A stretch of 64,000 nt of DNA from Streptomyces sp. NBC_00236 (GCF_036195045.1 NZ_CP108100.1:1178001-1242000), one strand, 5' to 3'. Numbered from the stretch's first letter, positions 52,960 to 62,359 are shown. The notes: generated by a model not told the origin, from the sequence alone. Numbers and translations are program-made.

Positions 52960-55900
52960 CTACTTCTCCGTGACGCCCGCCGAGTCGAACGTGGCCACCT
53001 CGTGCATCGCGCGGGCGGCGCTCTGCACGATCGGCAGCGCCAGCAGCGCGCCCGTGCCCTCGCCGAGGCGGAGGTCCAGGTCGACCAGCGGGCGCAGGCC
53101 CAGCTTGTTGAGCGCGGCGACGTGGCCGGGCTCGGCGCTGCGGTGGCCGGCGATGCAGGCGGCCAGGGCCTCCGGCGCGATGGCGCGTGCGACCAGGGCC
53201 GCGGCGCCCGCGCTCACGCCGTCGAGGATGACCGGCGTGCGGAGCGACGCCCCGCCGAGCAGGAACCCGGCCATCGCGGCGTGCTCCAGGCCGCCCACGG
53301 CCGCCAGGACGCCGATCGGGTCGGCCGGGTCCGGCTGGTGCAGGTCGAGGGCGCGGCGCACCACGTCGACCTTCCGGGCGTGCATCTCGTCGTTGATTCC
53401 GGTGCCACGGCCGGTGACCTCGGCCGGGTCCATCCCCGTGTAGACACAGATCAGGGCGGCCGACGCCGTGGTGTTGGCGATGCCCATCTCGCCGGTGAGC
53501 AGGCCCTTGTTGCCTGCGGCCACCAGGTCGCGGGCGGTCTCGATGCCGACCTCGATCGCGGCGAGGACCTCCTCGCGGGTGAGCGCGGGGCCGGTCGTGA
53601 AGTCCGCGGTTCCGGCGCGCACCTTGCGGGGCAGCAGACCGGGCTGCGCGGGCAGCTCCGAGGCCACGCCGACGTCGACCACGCACACCTCGGCACCGAC
53701 CTGGTTCGCGAAGGCGTTGCAGACCGCGCCACCGCCGAGGAAGTTGGCGACCATCTGGCCGGTGACCTCCTGCGGCCAGGCCGTGACGCCCTGGGCGTGC
53801 ACTCCGTGGTCACCGGCGAAGATCGCTACGGCCGCGGGCTCCGGGATCGGCGGCGGGCACATCCGGGAGAGCCCGGAGAGCTGCGCCGAGATGATCTCCA
53901 GCATGCCGAGCGCACCGGCCGGCTTGGTCATCCGCTTCTGGCGCTCCCAAGCCTCGCCGAGCGCCTTGGCGTCCAGCGGCCGGATGCTGGAGATGGTCTC
54001 CTGGAGCAGGTCGTGCGGCTCCTCGCCGGGCAGGGCGCGGCGGCCGTACGTCTCCTCGTGGACGACCCAGGACAGCGGGCGGCGCTTGGACCAGCCCGCC
54101 TGCATCAGTTCGGGCTCCTCCGGGAACTCGTCGACGTAACCGACACAGAGGTACGCCACGACTTCGAGGTGCTCGGGCAGACCCAGTTCACGGACCATCT
54201 CGCGCTCGTCGAAGAAGCTGACCCAGCCGACACCGAGGCCTTCGGCGCGGGCCGCGAGCCACAGGTTCTCGACGGCGAGCGCCGAGGAGTACGGGGCCAT
54301 CTGCGGCTGGGTGTGCCGGCCGAGCGTGTGGCGGCCGCCGCGGGTGGGATCGGCCGTGACGACGATGTTGACCGGGGTGTCGACGATCGCCTCGATCTTC
54401 AGTTCCTTGAACTGCTTCGCCCGCGCCTTGGGAAGCGACTTCGCGTACGCCTCGCGCTGGCGCTGCGCCAGTTCGTGCATGGAACGGCGGGTCTCCGCGG
54501 AACGGATGACGACGAAGTCCCAGGGCTGGGAGTGCCCGACGCTGGGCGCCGTGTGGGCGGCCTCCAGGACCCGCAGGAGGACCTCGTGCGGGATGGGGTC
54601 GCTGCGGAAGCCGTTGCGGATGTCGCGGCGCTCGCGCATGACACGCAGCACAGCCTCGCGTTCGGCGTCGTCGTAGCCGGGTGCGGGGGGCGCGACGGGC
54701 TGCGCCTCTTCGGCCTCGGGGGCCCGGGTGTCGATGTCCTGCGGGGCTGCGGGCCCGTCGGCCGTCGCGGGAGCGGGAGCCTCGGCGGTCACCGCGGGCT
54801 CGGCGGCCGGGGCCGCCGGCTCGGGCTCGGGCTCGGTGGCCTGCGTCGCCGGTTCCGGCTCGGTGGCCTGAAGGCGGACGGGCTCCGGCTCGGTGGTCTG
54901 AGGGCTGACGGGCTCCGGCTCGGTGGCCTCGGCCTGTACGTGCTCCGGCGGGCCGGCTGTCAGGTCCGGGGTCTCGATGACCTCGGGACCCGTCTCGGGC
55001 TCGGGCGTCGGGTCGACGACAGGTTCCGGTGCGACGACAGCTTCCGGTGCGACGGTCTCGACGACCGGCGCGGCCTCCACCGTCCCGGCCGGTCCGGGTT
55101 CCGCGACGAAGGGGGCAGGCTCTGCCACCGCCTCCGGAGCCGGCTCCACCGGCTCCACCGGCTGCTCGGCCACGGGGAGCGTACTCACGACGGGTACGAA
55201 CGGGCCCGGGGCCGATCCGTCGGGAACCGGCTCCTCGGGCGGCCGCACGGCTTCCGCTTCCGCGGCCTCGGCCAGGACCTCCTGCGCCGGGACGTCCGCG
55301 GCGGGTGCGGTCCCGGCGGGCACGATCTGGGCCGGCGGCGCCTCGACGACTACGGCCTCGGCAGCTACGGCCTCGGCAACCTGCTGTGCGGCGGGTTCGG
55401 CCTCGGCGGGAACTACGACCTCGGCGGGGCCGGCCGGTTCCGCGGGGGCGACGGCTTCCGCAGGCGGGGCCACGACCGGAACCGCTGCCGCGTGCGCGGG
55501 TGCGGCTTCCGCCGGCACCTCGGGCTGAGCGGCCTCCTCGGCCGGTACCTCGACCGCTGCGGGTGCGGGCACCGGCACGAGCGGCTGCGCGAGCGGCGCG
55601 GAAATCGCGGAAATCTCCGCCTCCGCCTGCGTCTCGGCCACGGGTTCGGCCGCAGGTTCGGCCACGGGCTCTCCGGCGACCGGCTCCGGAACGACGGCCT
55701 CCGGAACAGCGGCGTCCGGGACGACCGTTTCTGCTGCCGGCGCCTCCGGGGCCGCGGGCTCCGCCTCCGCCGGCGGGGCGGACTGCTGCGGCGCCTGGGC
55801 CGCCCACTGGCCGACGCCCTGCGGCGGGATCTCGCCGAGCTGCGGGCCCGGGAGTGCGGCCACCTCGTCAGCGGGCAGCTCGAAGTACTCGGGTTCGGCG

Positions 55901-56541
55901 GTCGCCGGGCCGGCGTGCCGTGCCGGCGCCTGCGCGGCTGGCTGCGTCTGCGGCCGGCCCTGCGGCTGCGGCGTACCCGCCGGACCGCGGTCGGCCAGGG
56001 AACGGACCACGCCGCCGCCGGACGTACCCCCGTAGGAGGGACCGGAATCCGGGGAAGCCGGGCCGCGGTGCAGCGGGCGGCGCACGGGCGTCTGGGCCTG
56101 CGCCGGTGCCGGGACGGGCGACGGGATGCGCACGCCGCTGAGGTCGACATGGCCGGAGTCCCGGCCGCCGGTCTCATGGGTGCCCTGACCGGTCCCCTGG
56201 ACCGCCGCGGAGGCCTGCTGCATGGCGTACGCCGGGACCTGGGCCTGCTCCTGGAACTGGACAGGGCCCTGCGCGCCGCCGTCGCCCTGGGGCACCGTCT
56301 GCGGCTGCGGGGCGGGAGGAGCGGTGCGGTACCCGCCCTGCTCGGGCAGCGGTGTCTGGCCCGTCTGAGCTTCGCTCCAGGCACCCTGGGGGCTCGGCAT
56401 CAGCAGGAGATCGTCGTCCTCGGACGCGTGCTCGGAGGGGTCGAGGAAGGTGTAGGCACCCGGGGCGGGGGCGCCCGGCTGCTCCACCATGCCTGCGTTC
56501 TCCGGCAGTCCCTCGCCCGGGATCTGGCCGGTGTCACTCAT
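52960..56541 (-). CDS. cobT: BluB-CobT fusion with long disordered N-terminus
   Basis: 1193 residues from ATG 56541 (MSDTGQIPGEGLPENAG) after GAGGGG; the frame stays open further upstream but lacks a ribosome site. Residues 1-622 are disordered: Pro/Glu/Ala/Gln-rich with ATEPEP-type repeats. Residues about 623-844 are a nitroreductase-fold BluB domain (RRDIRNGFRSDPIP, APSVGHSQPWDFVVI, LGVGWVSFFDE), which makes dimethylbenzimidazole from FMN. Residues 845-1193 are CobT (AGDHGVHAQGVTAWPQ, with catalytic Glu1161 in LGEGTGA), which activates it to alpha-ribazole phosphate. Both steps of the lower ligand path are thus on one chain. Downstream is cobA and upstream cobL. Confidence 0.92.
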   Translation of the reverse strand: MSDTGQIPGEGLPENAGMVEQPGAPAPGAYTFLDPSEHASEDDDLLLMPSPQGAWSEAQTGQTPLPEQGGYRTAPPAPQPQTVPQGDGGAQGPVQFQEQAQVPAYAMQQASAAVQGTGQGTHETGGRDSGHVDLSGVRIPSPVPAPAQAQTPVRRPLHRGPASPDSGPSYGGTSGGGVVRSLADRGPAGTPQPQGRPQTQPAAQAPARHAGPATAEPEYFELPADEVAALPGPQLGEIPPQGVGQWAAQAPQQSAPPAEAEPAAPEAPAAETVVPDAAVPEAVVPEPVAGEPVAEPAAEPVAETQAEAEISAISAPLAQPLVPVPAPAAVEVPAEEAAQPEVPAEAAPAHAAAVPVVAPPAEAVAPAEPAGPAEVVVPAEAEPAAQQVAEAVAAEAVVVEAPPAQIVPAGTAPAADVPAQEVLAEAAEAEAVRPPEEPVPDGSAPGPFVPVVSTLPVAEQPVEPVEPAPEAVAEPAPFVAEPGPAGTVEAAPVVETVAPEAVVAPEPVVDPTPEPETGPEVIETPDLTAGPPEHVQAEATEPEPVSPQTTEPEPVRLQATEPEPATQATEPEPEPAAPAAEPAVTAEAPAPATADGPAAPQDIDTRAPEAEEAQPVAPPAPGYDDAEREAVLRVMRERRDIRNGFRSDPIPHEVLLRVLEAAHTAPSVGHSQPWDFVVIRSAETRRSMHELAQRQREAYAKSLPKARAKQFKELKIEAIVDTPVNIVVTADPTRGGRHTLGRHTQPQMAPYSSALAVENLWLAARAEGLGVGWVSFFDEREMVRELGLPEHLEVVAYLCVGYVDEFPEEPELMQAGWSKRRPLSWVVHEETYGRRALPGEEPHDLLQETISSIRPLDAKALGEAWERQKRMTKPAGALGMLEIISAQLSGLSRMCPPPIPEPAAVAIFAGDHGVHAQGVTAWPQEVTGQMVANFLGGGAVCNAFANQVGAEVCVVDVGVASELPAQPGLLPRKVRAGTADFTTGPALTREEVLAAIEVGIETARDLVAAGNKGLLTGEMGIANTTASAALICVYTGMDPAEVTGRGTGINDEMHARKVDVVRRALDLHQPDPADPIGVLAAVGGLEHAAMAGFLLGGASLRTPVILDGVSAGAAALVARAIAPEALAACIAGHRSAEPGHVAALNKLGLRPLVDLDLRLGEGTGALLALPIVQSAARAMHEVATFDSAGVTEK

Positions 56542-56874
56542 GCGTACCCCTCGCCCATCGTCAGTGCTCCTTCGGCCCTTCGCCCGGGACGCCCCGACAC
56601 GGCACGCCGATGCTCGTCCCATGGAACGAGCGGGCGCGCCGCGCGGCACGAGTCGGTCGCGGACATACTGCATTCTCGCGGCCGTTCGCCGCCGCGGCAG
56701 GTCATTTCGCCACGGCTCGTTGTGGACTGCGCCACGTTGCGCGTCCCCCGGTTCTGCCGTACCACAACGGGGGCCAAAACGGTCCCCTTTTCCGGACATT
56801 GACGAACGAAGCGACGAACATCCGGGCGCGGTGCAACAATCGGCCAGCCTACCTCGCACCGCATGCCGACCGGG
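56542..56874. other. Intergenic region between cobL and cobT-fusion genes
   Basis: 333 bases with no credible gene. It must contain the promoter of the fusion gene; I found no clear -10/-35 pair and no cobalamin riboswitch-like structure. Confidence 0.6.
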
Positions 56875-58113
56875 TCAGGGGGCAAGGTCCGAACGCAGTG
56901 CGGAAAGCAGAAAGACGACCGTGCGTTCGCGCTCCGCCCATGCGGCCGTGTCGAGTTCGACGGACTGGAGCAGCGAGCAGGCGACCGTGTAGCCGTTCCC
57001 GGTGAGAGCCGCGCCCAGGGCCTCGGCCTCGTCCCGGGTCGACGCGTGCGTCACGATCCGCTCGGGCCTGCGGGCGGCGACGGCGGTGACGACGGGGGCT
57101 CCGCCGCCCCCGATCCGCACGACGTCGGGCTCGGGAAGCCGTTCCAGCACATGCGGAGCCCTGCCCTCGACGACCTGGAGCTGGACTCCGAAGGCCCGGG
57201 CGGCCGCGGTCGTGCGGGCGCAGGCGTCGGGGTCGCTGTCGACGGCCAGGACGGCGGCGCCGAAGCGGGCCGCTTCCACGGCCAGGGCGCCGCTGCCGGA
57301 ACCGATGTCCCAGAGCAGGTCGCCGGTCCGGGGTCCGAGATGGGCGAGTTGGGCGGCGCGCAGTCCGGGGCCCTCGCCCTCGCCGCTCCCGCCGTGGGCG
57401 TCCGTTCCCGCGCCGCGGTAGGCGTCGGCGGGCAGCGCCCAGCCTCGTACGCCCTGGGGATAGGCCGGGTGGCGGCCCGCGATCCAGGCTCCTTCGGCCC
57501 GCTGTTCGGGGCCTCCCCCGATGACGATGACCACGTTGGGGTCGCGCCAGACGTGGTCGGCGGCGGCGTCCGAGGTGACGACGGTGACCTGTTCGCGATC
57601 GGTGCCGAGTTCCTCGCAGATGACGAAGGTGCGGTGGACGCCTTCGAGCAGCAGGGCGAGTTCGGCGGGTCCCGCACCGGGCGAGGTGAGGACGGCGACC
57701 TTGTGGTGGGCGCGGCACACGTTCACCGCGCGGCGCAGGGTGCGGGGGTGGGCGACGACGGTCTGGGCGTCCTCCCACGGCATGCCGGCGCGGGCGAAGG
57801 CGGTGGCGACGGAGGAGACGGCGGGCACCACTTCGACTTCGAGGCCGTGCTCGGGGGCGCGCAGGGTGCGGACGACGCCGAAGAATCCGGGGTCTCCGTC
57901 GGCGAGCACGACGGCGCTGCCGCGGTGGCCGGCGATCCGGCGGGCCGCGAGGTCGACCGAGCCGAGGCGGATCCGCTCCGCGCCGTGCGGGACTTCGGGC
58001 AGCGCGAGGTGGTGGGCGGCTCCGGCGACGAGGGTGGCGGCCGAGAGCGCGGCCGTGGCCGCTCTGGTCAGTGGTGAGCCGTCCCAGCCGATCACTGTGA
58101 CCCGGTCGGCCAT
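56875..58113 (-). CDS. cobL: Precorrin-6Y C5,15-methyltransferase (decarboxylating), CbiE-CbiT fusion
   Basis: 412 residues. N-terminal tetrapyrrole methylase domain (CbiE-like: VLADGDPGFFGVVRTL, VPAVSSVATAFARAGMPWEDAQTV) and C-terminal SAM methyltransferase (CbiT-like: DLLWDIGSGSGALAVEAAR, LAVDSDPDACARTTAAARA). Methylates C5 and C15 of precorrin-6Y and decarboxylates the ring C side chain in cobalamin synthesis. Upstream of the BluB-CobT gene in the same direction. Confidence 0.93.
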   Translation of the reverse strand: MADRVTVIGWDGSPLTRAATAALSAATLVAGAAHHLALPEVPHGAERIRLGSVDLAARRIAGHRGSAVVLADGDPGFFGVVRTLRAPEHGLEVEVVPAVSSVATAFARAGMPWEDAQTVVAHPRTLRRAVNVCRAHHKVAVLTSPGAGPAELALLLEGVHRTFVICEELGTDREQVTVVTSDAAADHVWRDPNVVIVIGGGPEQRAEGAWIAGRHPAYPQGVRGWALPADAYRGAGTDAHGGSGEGEGPGLRAAQLAHLGPRTGDLLWDIGSGSGALAVEAARFGAAVLAVDSDPDACARTTAAARAFGVQLQVVEGRAPHVLERLPEPDVVRIGGGGAPVVTAVAARRPERIVTHASTRDEAEALGAALTGNGYTVACSLLQSVELDTAAWAERERTVVFLLSALRSDLAP

Positions 58114-58181
58114 CTGTCGTCAGTCTCCTGGAGTTGTCGCAGGTGGGGCTGGTTGCCCGGGGTGGGGCAGGGTGAGGCTAC

Positions 58182-58195
58182 CTGGTCCGGACCAG
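58182..58195. promoter_or_regulatory. Perfect 14-bp palindrome upstream of cobL
   Basis: CTGGTCCGGACCAG, 69 bases before the cobL start. Its symmetry and position fit an operator, but no partner site is known. Confidence 0.35.
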
Positions 58196-58234
58196 TGCGG
58201 TGTCGGTGCCCCGGGGGCGTCTGCCCGGCCGCTC

Positions 58235-58873
58235 TCAGTTCCAGTCGTTGTAGGTGCCGTAGCCACCCGCGTCGGCGAGCTCTTCGGCCACCCCTTCGAG
58301 GTCCTCGGGGAGCAGGCCCCAGACGATCAGATCGGTCCTGATGTCGGTCCATCCTCCGTCCTCGGTCTGTGAGCGGGCTATGCGGGCGTTGCGCAGGACG
58401 CCCTCGCTGATGCAGCCGAGCTTCTGCGCGACCTGCTGGGAGGCGGTGTTGTCGGCGGCGGTACGCAGTTCGATGCGCTCGAAGGCCTGGTCGCGGAAGA
58501 GCCACTGGGCCAGGGCCAGGACCGACTCGGTGGCGTAGCCCTCGCCCCGCGCCCACGGGGCGGTGATGTAGGCGGCCTCGGTGGCGCGGGTGCGCCAGTC
58601 GGTGTTGCGCAGCCGGACCGAACCGACCAGGCGTTGGGTGAGGAACTCGGTGACGGCGAGCACGATGCCGTCGCCCTTGGTGCGCTGTGCGGGAGCGATC
58701 CTGCGGACCCAGCGTTCGGCGTCGACCTGGGTGTAGGGGTAGGGCGCCTCGGTCCAGGCGACGACGAGTTCGTCGTTCATCATCTCGATGTACGCGGGGA
58801 CGTCCGCCATGTCGAACGGGCGCAGCACCAACCGGTCCGTGCTGATGGAGATGTCCGGAAAGGTGGAAGTCAT
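58235..58873 (-). CDS. GNAT N-acetyltransferase (RimJ/RimL-like)
   Basis: 212 residues beginning MTSTFPDISISTDRLVLRPF after GGAG; a start four codons upstream is possible. The acetyl-CoA motif is ITAPWARGEGYATESVLALA, with AFERIELRTAADNTASQQVAQKLGC downstream, as in the RimJ/RimL type. Acceptor unknown. It lies next to cobL but has no obvious link. Confidence 0.88.
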   Translation of the reverse strand: MTSTFPDISISTDRLVLRPFDMADVPAYIEMMNDELVVAWTEAPYPYTQVDAERWVRRIAPAQRTKGDGIVLAVTEFLTQRLVGSVRLRNTDWRTRATEAAYITAPWARGEGYATESVLALAQWLFRDQAFERIELRTAADNTASQQVAQKLGCISEGVLRNARIARSQTEDGGWTDIRTDLIVWGLLPEDLEGVAEELADAGGYGTYNDWN

Positions 58874-58955
58874 GCGCAGCTCCATGCCGAAGACCGTGTA
58901 AAGGCACAGCATGCAGCATCGGACGGACCTTGTGCATGGCCGGGTCGGCACGGCT

Positions 58956-58990
58956 GAGCCCCGCGCACCCGGGCGGGGTGTGCGGGGCTC
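58956..58990 (-). terminator. Terminator of the metNIQ operon
   Basis: 15-bp stem (58956-58970 with 58976-58990), one wobble pair, 5-base loop; 24 bases past the metQ stop. Confidence 0.75.
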
Positions 58991-59013
58991 CGTGGGCAAG
59001 TGCCGTGCCGGGG

Positions 59014-59880
59014 TCAGGACTTGGCTGCGGCCCCGAAGGCCGGGATGACCGAGCCCTGGTAGGTGTCCTCGATGAACTTCTTGACCTCGTCGGAGTGCAG
59101 GAGCTTCACGAGCTTCTCGACGCGGGCGTCCTTCTCGTTGCCCTTCTTCACGGCGATGATGTTGGCGTACGGGTTGCCGTCGGCCTTCTCCAGCACCAGG
59201 GCGTCCGTGGCGGGCTTGAGGTCGGCCTCGATGGCGTAGTTGCCGTTGATGACGGCGGCGTCCACGTCGTTCAGGGCGCGGGGGACGGTTGCGGCCTCCA
59301 GTTCCTTGAACTCCAGGCCCTTCTTGTCGGTGATGTCGCTCAGCTTGGCGCTGGTGCCGACGCCGTCCTTGAGGGTGATCAGGCCGTTCTCGGCGAGGAG
59401 CTGGAGCGCGCGGCCCTCGTTGGTGGTGTCGTTCGGCACGGCGACGGTCTGGCCGGACTTGATGTCACCCAGGTCCTTGACCTTCTTGGAGTAGAGGCCG
59501 AGGGGCTCCAGGTGCACGGTGCCGACGGAGACCAGGTGCGTGTCGTTCTTCTTGTTGAAGTCGTCCAGGTAGGGCTGGTGCTGGAAGAAGTTGGCGTCGA
59601 CCTGACCGGTCTCGGTGGCGGTGTTCGGCAGGACGTAGTCCGTGAACTCCTTGACCTCCAGCTTGAGGCCGGCCTTCGCCGCCAGGTTCTTCTTGACGAA
59701 GCCCAGGATGTCGGCGTGCGGCGTCGGGGACGCGGCGACGACGAGGGCCTTGGATGTGTCGGCATTGGCGCCGGTGCCGGACTTGGACGCCGGGTCGGAG
59801 TCCGTACCGCAGGCGGTGAGGCCGAAGGCGAGAGCGGCGGTGGCGGCGGCAGCAGCGGTGATCTTGATGTTCTTACGCAC
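59014..59880 (-). CDS. metQ: Methionine ABC transporter substrate-binding lipoprotein
   Basis: 288 residues from a GTG start. Signal peptide with lipobox LTACGTDS. The MetQ/NlpA fold is evident (ASPTPHADILGFVKKNL, GQVDANFFQHQPYLDDFNK, AVPNDTTNEGRALQLL, VINGNYAIEADL). Captures methionine outside the cell for MetNI. Last gene of metN-metI-metQ. Confidence 0.95.
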   Translation of the reverse strand: MRKNIKITAAAAATAALAFGLTACGTDSDPASKSGTGANADTSKALVVAASPTPHADILGFVKKNLAAKAGLKLEVKEFTDYVLPNTATETGQVDANFFQHQPYLDDFNKKNDTHLVSVGTVHLEPLGLYSKKVKDLGDIKSGQTVAVPNDTTNEGRALQLLAENGLITLKDGVGTSAKLSDITDKKGLEFKELEAATVPRALNDVDAAVINGNYAIEADLKPATDALVLEKADGNPYANIIAVKKGNEKDARVEKLVKLLHSDEVKKFIEDTYQGSVIPAFGAAAKS

Positions 59881-59953
59881 GAAGAGTGCCTCTTTCAGGT
59901 GGTGATGGTGGTACGCCCGGACAAGGAGTGCGGGCTCGTGGAGGAGAGAAGTC

Positions 59954-60625
59954 TCAGGAGGTGGTGCGGCCGCGGCGGGCCAGCAGGCGTACGGCTCCGT
60001 CGCCGATCAGCTGGATCACCGTGACGATGACGACCAGCAGCACGACGGTGATGAGCATGAACTGGTTGTCGAAGCGCTGGAATCCGTAGGTGACGGCCTT
60101 GGAGCCGAGTCCTTCGCCGCCGACCGCTCCGGCCATCGCGGAGTAGCCGATGAGCACGATGACGGTGGTGGTGACGCCGGAGACGAGGGACGGCAGGGCC
60201 TGCGGGAGGAGGACCTTGCGGACGATCGTCGGGATGGAGCCGCCCATGGACTGGACCGCTTCGACGAGCCCGTGGTCGACCTCGCGGACCGCCGTCTCGA
60301 CGAGCCGGGCGAAGAACGGGACGGCACCGACGGCGAGTGGCACGATCATCGCGGTCGGACCGATGAACGTACCCACGACCCAGGTGGTGAAGGGGATCAG
60401 GGCGATCAGCAGGATGATGAACGGCAGCGAGCGGCCGATGTTCACGATCACGCCGATGACCTTGTTCACCGGGGTGTTCTGCAGCAGTCCGCCCTTGTCG
60501 GTGAGGACGAGCAGAACCCCGAGCGGCAGTCCGACCAGGACGGTGACGACGGCGGACCACAGGACCATGTACAGGGTGTCGACGGTGCCCTGGGTCAGCA
60601 GCGGCTGCATTTCGGACCAGGTCAC
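59954..60625 (-). CDS. metI: Methionine ABC transporter permease
   Basis: 223 residues, five or six membrane helices. The EAA loop reads GLVEAVQSMGGSIPTIVRKVLLPQALP. The GTG start overlaps the metN stop (GTGA). Confidence 0.95.
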   Translation of the reverse strand: MTWSEMQPLLTQGTVDTLYMVLWSAVVTVLVGLPLGVLLVLTDKGGLLQNTPVNKVIGVIVNIGRSLPFIILLIALIPFTTWVVGTFIGPTAMIVPLAVGAVPFFARLVETAVREVDHGLVEAVQSMGGSIPTIVRKVLLPQALPSLVSGVTTTVIVLIGYSAMAGAVGGEGLGSKAVTYGFQRFDNQFMLITVVLLVVIVTVIQLIGDGAVRLLARRGRTTS

Positions 60626-61680
60626 TTCGCCACCTCCTTGGTGAGCGGTGCGGGGATGATGACGGGTTCTGCCTCGGGGCCGTCGACGACCTCGGCCTGC
60701 AGTCCCTGCTCGCGCAGGAAGCCGATCGGGACGACGTTCTCCTCGAACCGGCCGGGCAGCTCGATGCGCATCCGGCCGATCTGCTTGCCGCCTACGGTGT
60801 CCATCGCGGCACCCAGGATCGAGATGTCGATGTTGTACGTACGGGAGAGCTGCGAGATCACCGGCCGGCCGGCCGCGTCGCCGTGGAAGGTGACGTCGAC
60901 GACCGTGCGGTCGGGGCCGGAGGCGGTGCCGCCGACCGGGAACAGCTCGTGGGCGAGGGCGGAGCCGGGGGTGGCGAGCAGGTCGCCGACGGTTCCGGAC
61001 TCGACGATGCGCCCCTTCTGCATCAGCGCGGCGGAGTCGCAGATCGTCTTGACGACGTCCATCTCGTGCGTGATGAGCAGGACCGTGAGACCGAGCTGCT
61101 GGTTGAGGTCGCGCAGCAGCTGGAGGATGGAGCGGGTGGTCTCGGGGTCCAGGGCCGAGGTCGCCTCGTCGGAGAGCAGCACCTTGGGGTCGCCGGCGAG
61201 TGCGCGGGCGATGCCGACGCGCTGCTTCTGGCCGCCGGAGAGCTGGCCCGGGTAGGCCTTGGCCTTGTCGGCGAGGCCGACCAGGTCGAGGAGTTCGAGC
61301 GCCTTGCGGGACCGTTCGCGGCCGGTGACTCCGAGGATCTCCAGCGGGAGCTCCACATTGCCCTGGACGGTGCGGGAGGCCAGCAGGTTGAAGTGCTGGA
61401 AGACCATGCCGATGCGGCTGCGCGCCTCGCGCAGTTCCTTGCCGGCGCGGCGGCCGCGGCCGGCGAGCGCGGTGAGGTCCTGGCCCGCGACGGTCACGGT
61501 GCCGGAAGTGGGGCGCTCCAGCAGGTTGACGCAGCGGATGAGGGACGATTTTCCGGCGCCGCTCTGCCCGATGACGCCGTACACCTCGCCCTCGCGGACG
61601 TGCAGGTCGACGCCGTCCAGGGCGGTGACCTCACGGCCGCGCGACTGGTAGACCTTCGTGAGGCCCGTAGTGGTGATCAC
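60622..61680 (-). CDS. metN: Methionine ABC transporter ATP-binding protein
   Basis: 352 residues from GTG 61680 (MITTTGLTKVYQSRGREV). Walker A GQSGAGKSS, Q-loop, signature LSGGQKQRVGIARAL, Walker B VLLSDEATSALDPE and the C-terminal NIL domain (VVDVTFHGDAAGRPVISQLS) that senses methionine for trans-inhibition. A frame upstream stays open but has no coding character. Preceded by a leader-peptide region. Confidence 0.95.
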   Translation of the reverse strand: MITTTGLTKVYQSRGREVTALDGVDLHVREGEVYGVIGQSGAGKSSLIRCVNLLERPTSGTVTVAGQDLTALAGRGRRAGKELREARSRIGMVFQHFNLLASRTVQGNVELPLEILGVTGRERSRKALELLDLVGLADKAKAYPGQLSGGQKQRVGIARALAGDPKVLLSDEATSALDPETTRSILQLLRDLNQQLGLTVLLITHEMDVVKTICDSAALMQKGRIVESGTVGDLLATPGSALAHELFPVGGTASGPDRTVVDVTFHGDAAGRPVISQLSRTYNIDISILGAAMDTVGGKQIGRMRIELPGRFEENVVPIGFLREQGLQAEVVDGPEAEPVIIPAPLTKEVAK

Positions 61681-62359
61681 AGGGTTTCCGTCACTGTCGA
61701 GTGCGCGGCGCGGTGTCCGCCGGGCACGGGGAAGTCGTCCGATGAGGCTGTCCGGACGTTTCGATCGGACGTGGCGAGCGGGATCCCGGCACGGCCGGGC
61801 ACGGCGGTGGCCGCGGGGCAACGTGCTGGAAGGGCGCGTTCCGCTGGGTGCGGACGGCTCCGGCTCGGTCTCGCTTCGGGGCGCGAGGCTCAGGTGTGGG
61901 CCCTCAGAAGGCGCGCATTCGACACATACAACGAGCACCGGGCGTCGTGATCGCCTCGGTCGCAAGGATGCGGCTGCTCGTCGTGGTCATGGGCCAAGTA
62001 AAACAGACGTGAGGTTCACGCCGAACCGGCTGTCCGAATAGCGGACGGCCGTGGATGGTGCGGTGTCGTCGCCCGGCGGGCCCGGACGACCTCCGCCCGC
62101 AACGCTGTGACCTGCACCGATGCTGGGGGTGAGTGGGTACCGGTACCGGCCCTCGGCGGCCCGGGCCACGAGGAGGTGTGGCCAAGGCCACGACCTCGGC
62201 CCCGGCCGTCCGGACCTGCGCGGGGCCCGGTACGGAGCCGTGCGGGGCCCGGTACGGCTCCGTACGGGACCGCCGTACCCCTCACCACTCCGGCCGGCAG
62301 CGGCGGGCGGGCACGGGGGCGCACGCAACGGCCCCGGCGGACCGTAATACCCTCGGCTC
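61681..62359. other. Divergent intergenic region with metNIQ leader
   Basis: 679 bases. Apart from the leader peptide at 61904-61990, it holds a CCCGGC-GCCGGG hairpin between leader and metN, and at about 62222-62280 a duplicated GCGGGGCCCGGTACGG with inverted GGAGCC/GGCTCC parts. I see no SAM riboswitch core and no larger gene. Confidence 0.6.
61904..61990 (-). CDS. Candidate Cys/Met-rich leader peptide of metNIQ (28 residues)
   Basis: ATG 61990 to TGA 61904-61906, ending RCMCRMRAF: two Cys and two Met codons in the last nine residues. It lies 223 bases before metN in the same direction. No ribosome site precedes the ATG, but TTTACT six bases upstream could be a -10 box of a leaderless transcript. 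Composition fits translation-dependent attenuation by cysteine/methionine supply. Confidence 0.55.
   Translation of the reverse strand: MTTTSSRILATEAITTPGARCMCRMRAF

Noticed and set aside
53002..56802. A 1266-residue plus-strand ORF opposite the BluB-CobT gene
   Set aside because: Arg/Gly/Leu-rich mirror of the GC-biased codons of the fusion gene; no ribosome site or domain.
56542..56874. Cobalamin riboswitch before the cobT fusion
   Set aside because: No B12-box-like GCCACTG and no extended pairing seen; the region is also short for that element.
61681..61990. SAM riboswitch before metN
   Set aside because: I looked for the SAM-IV-like core (such as CGGCAACCC and a paired GGGTG) on the minus strand and did not find it; a covariance-model search would be decisive.
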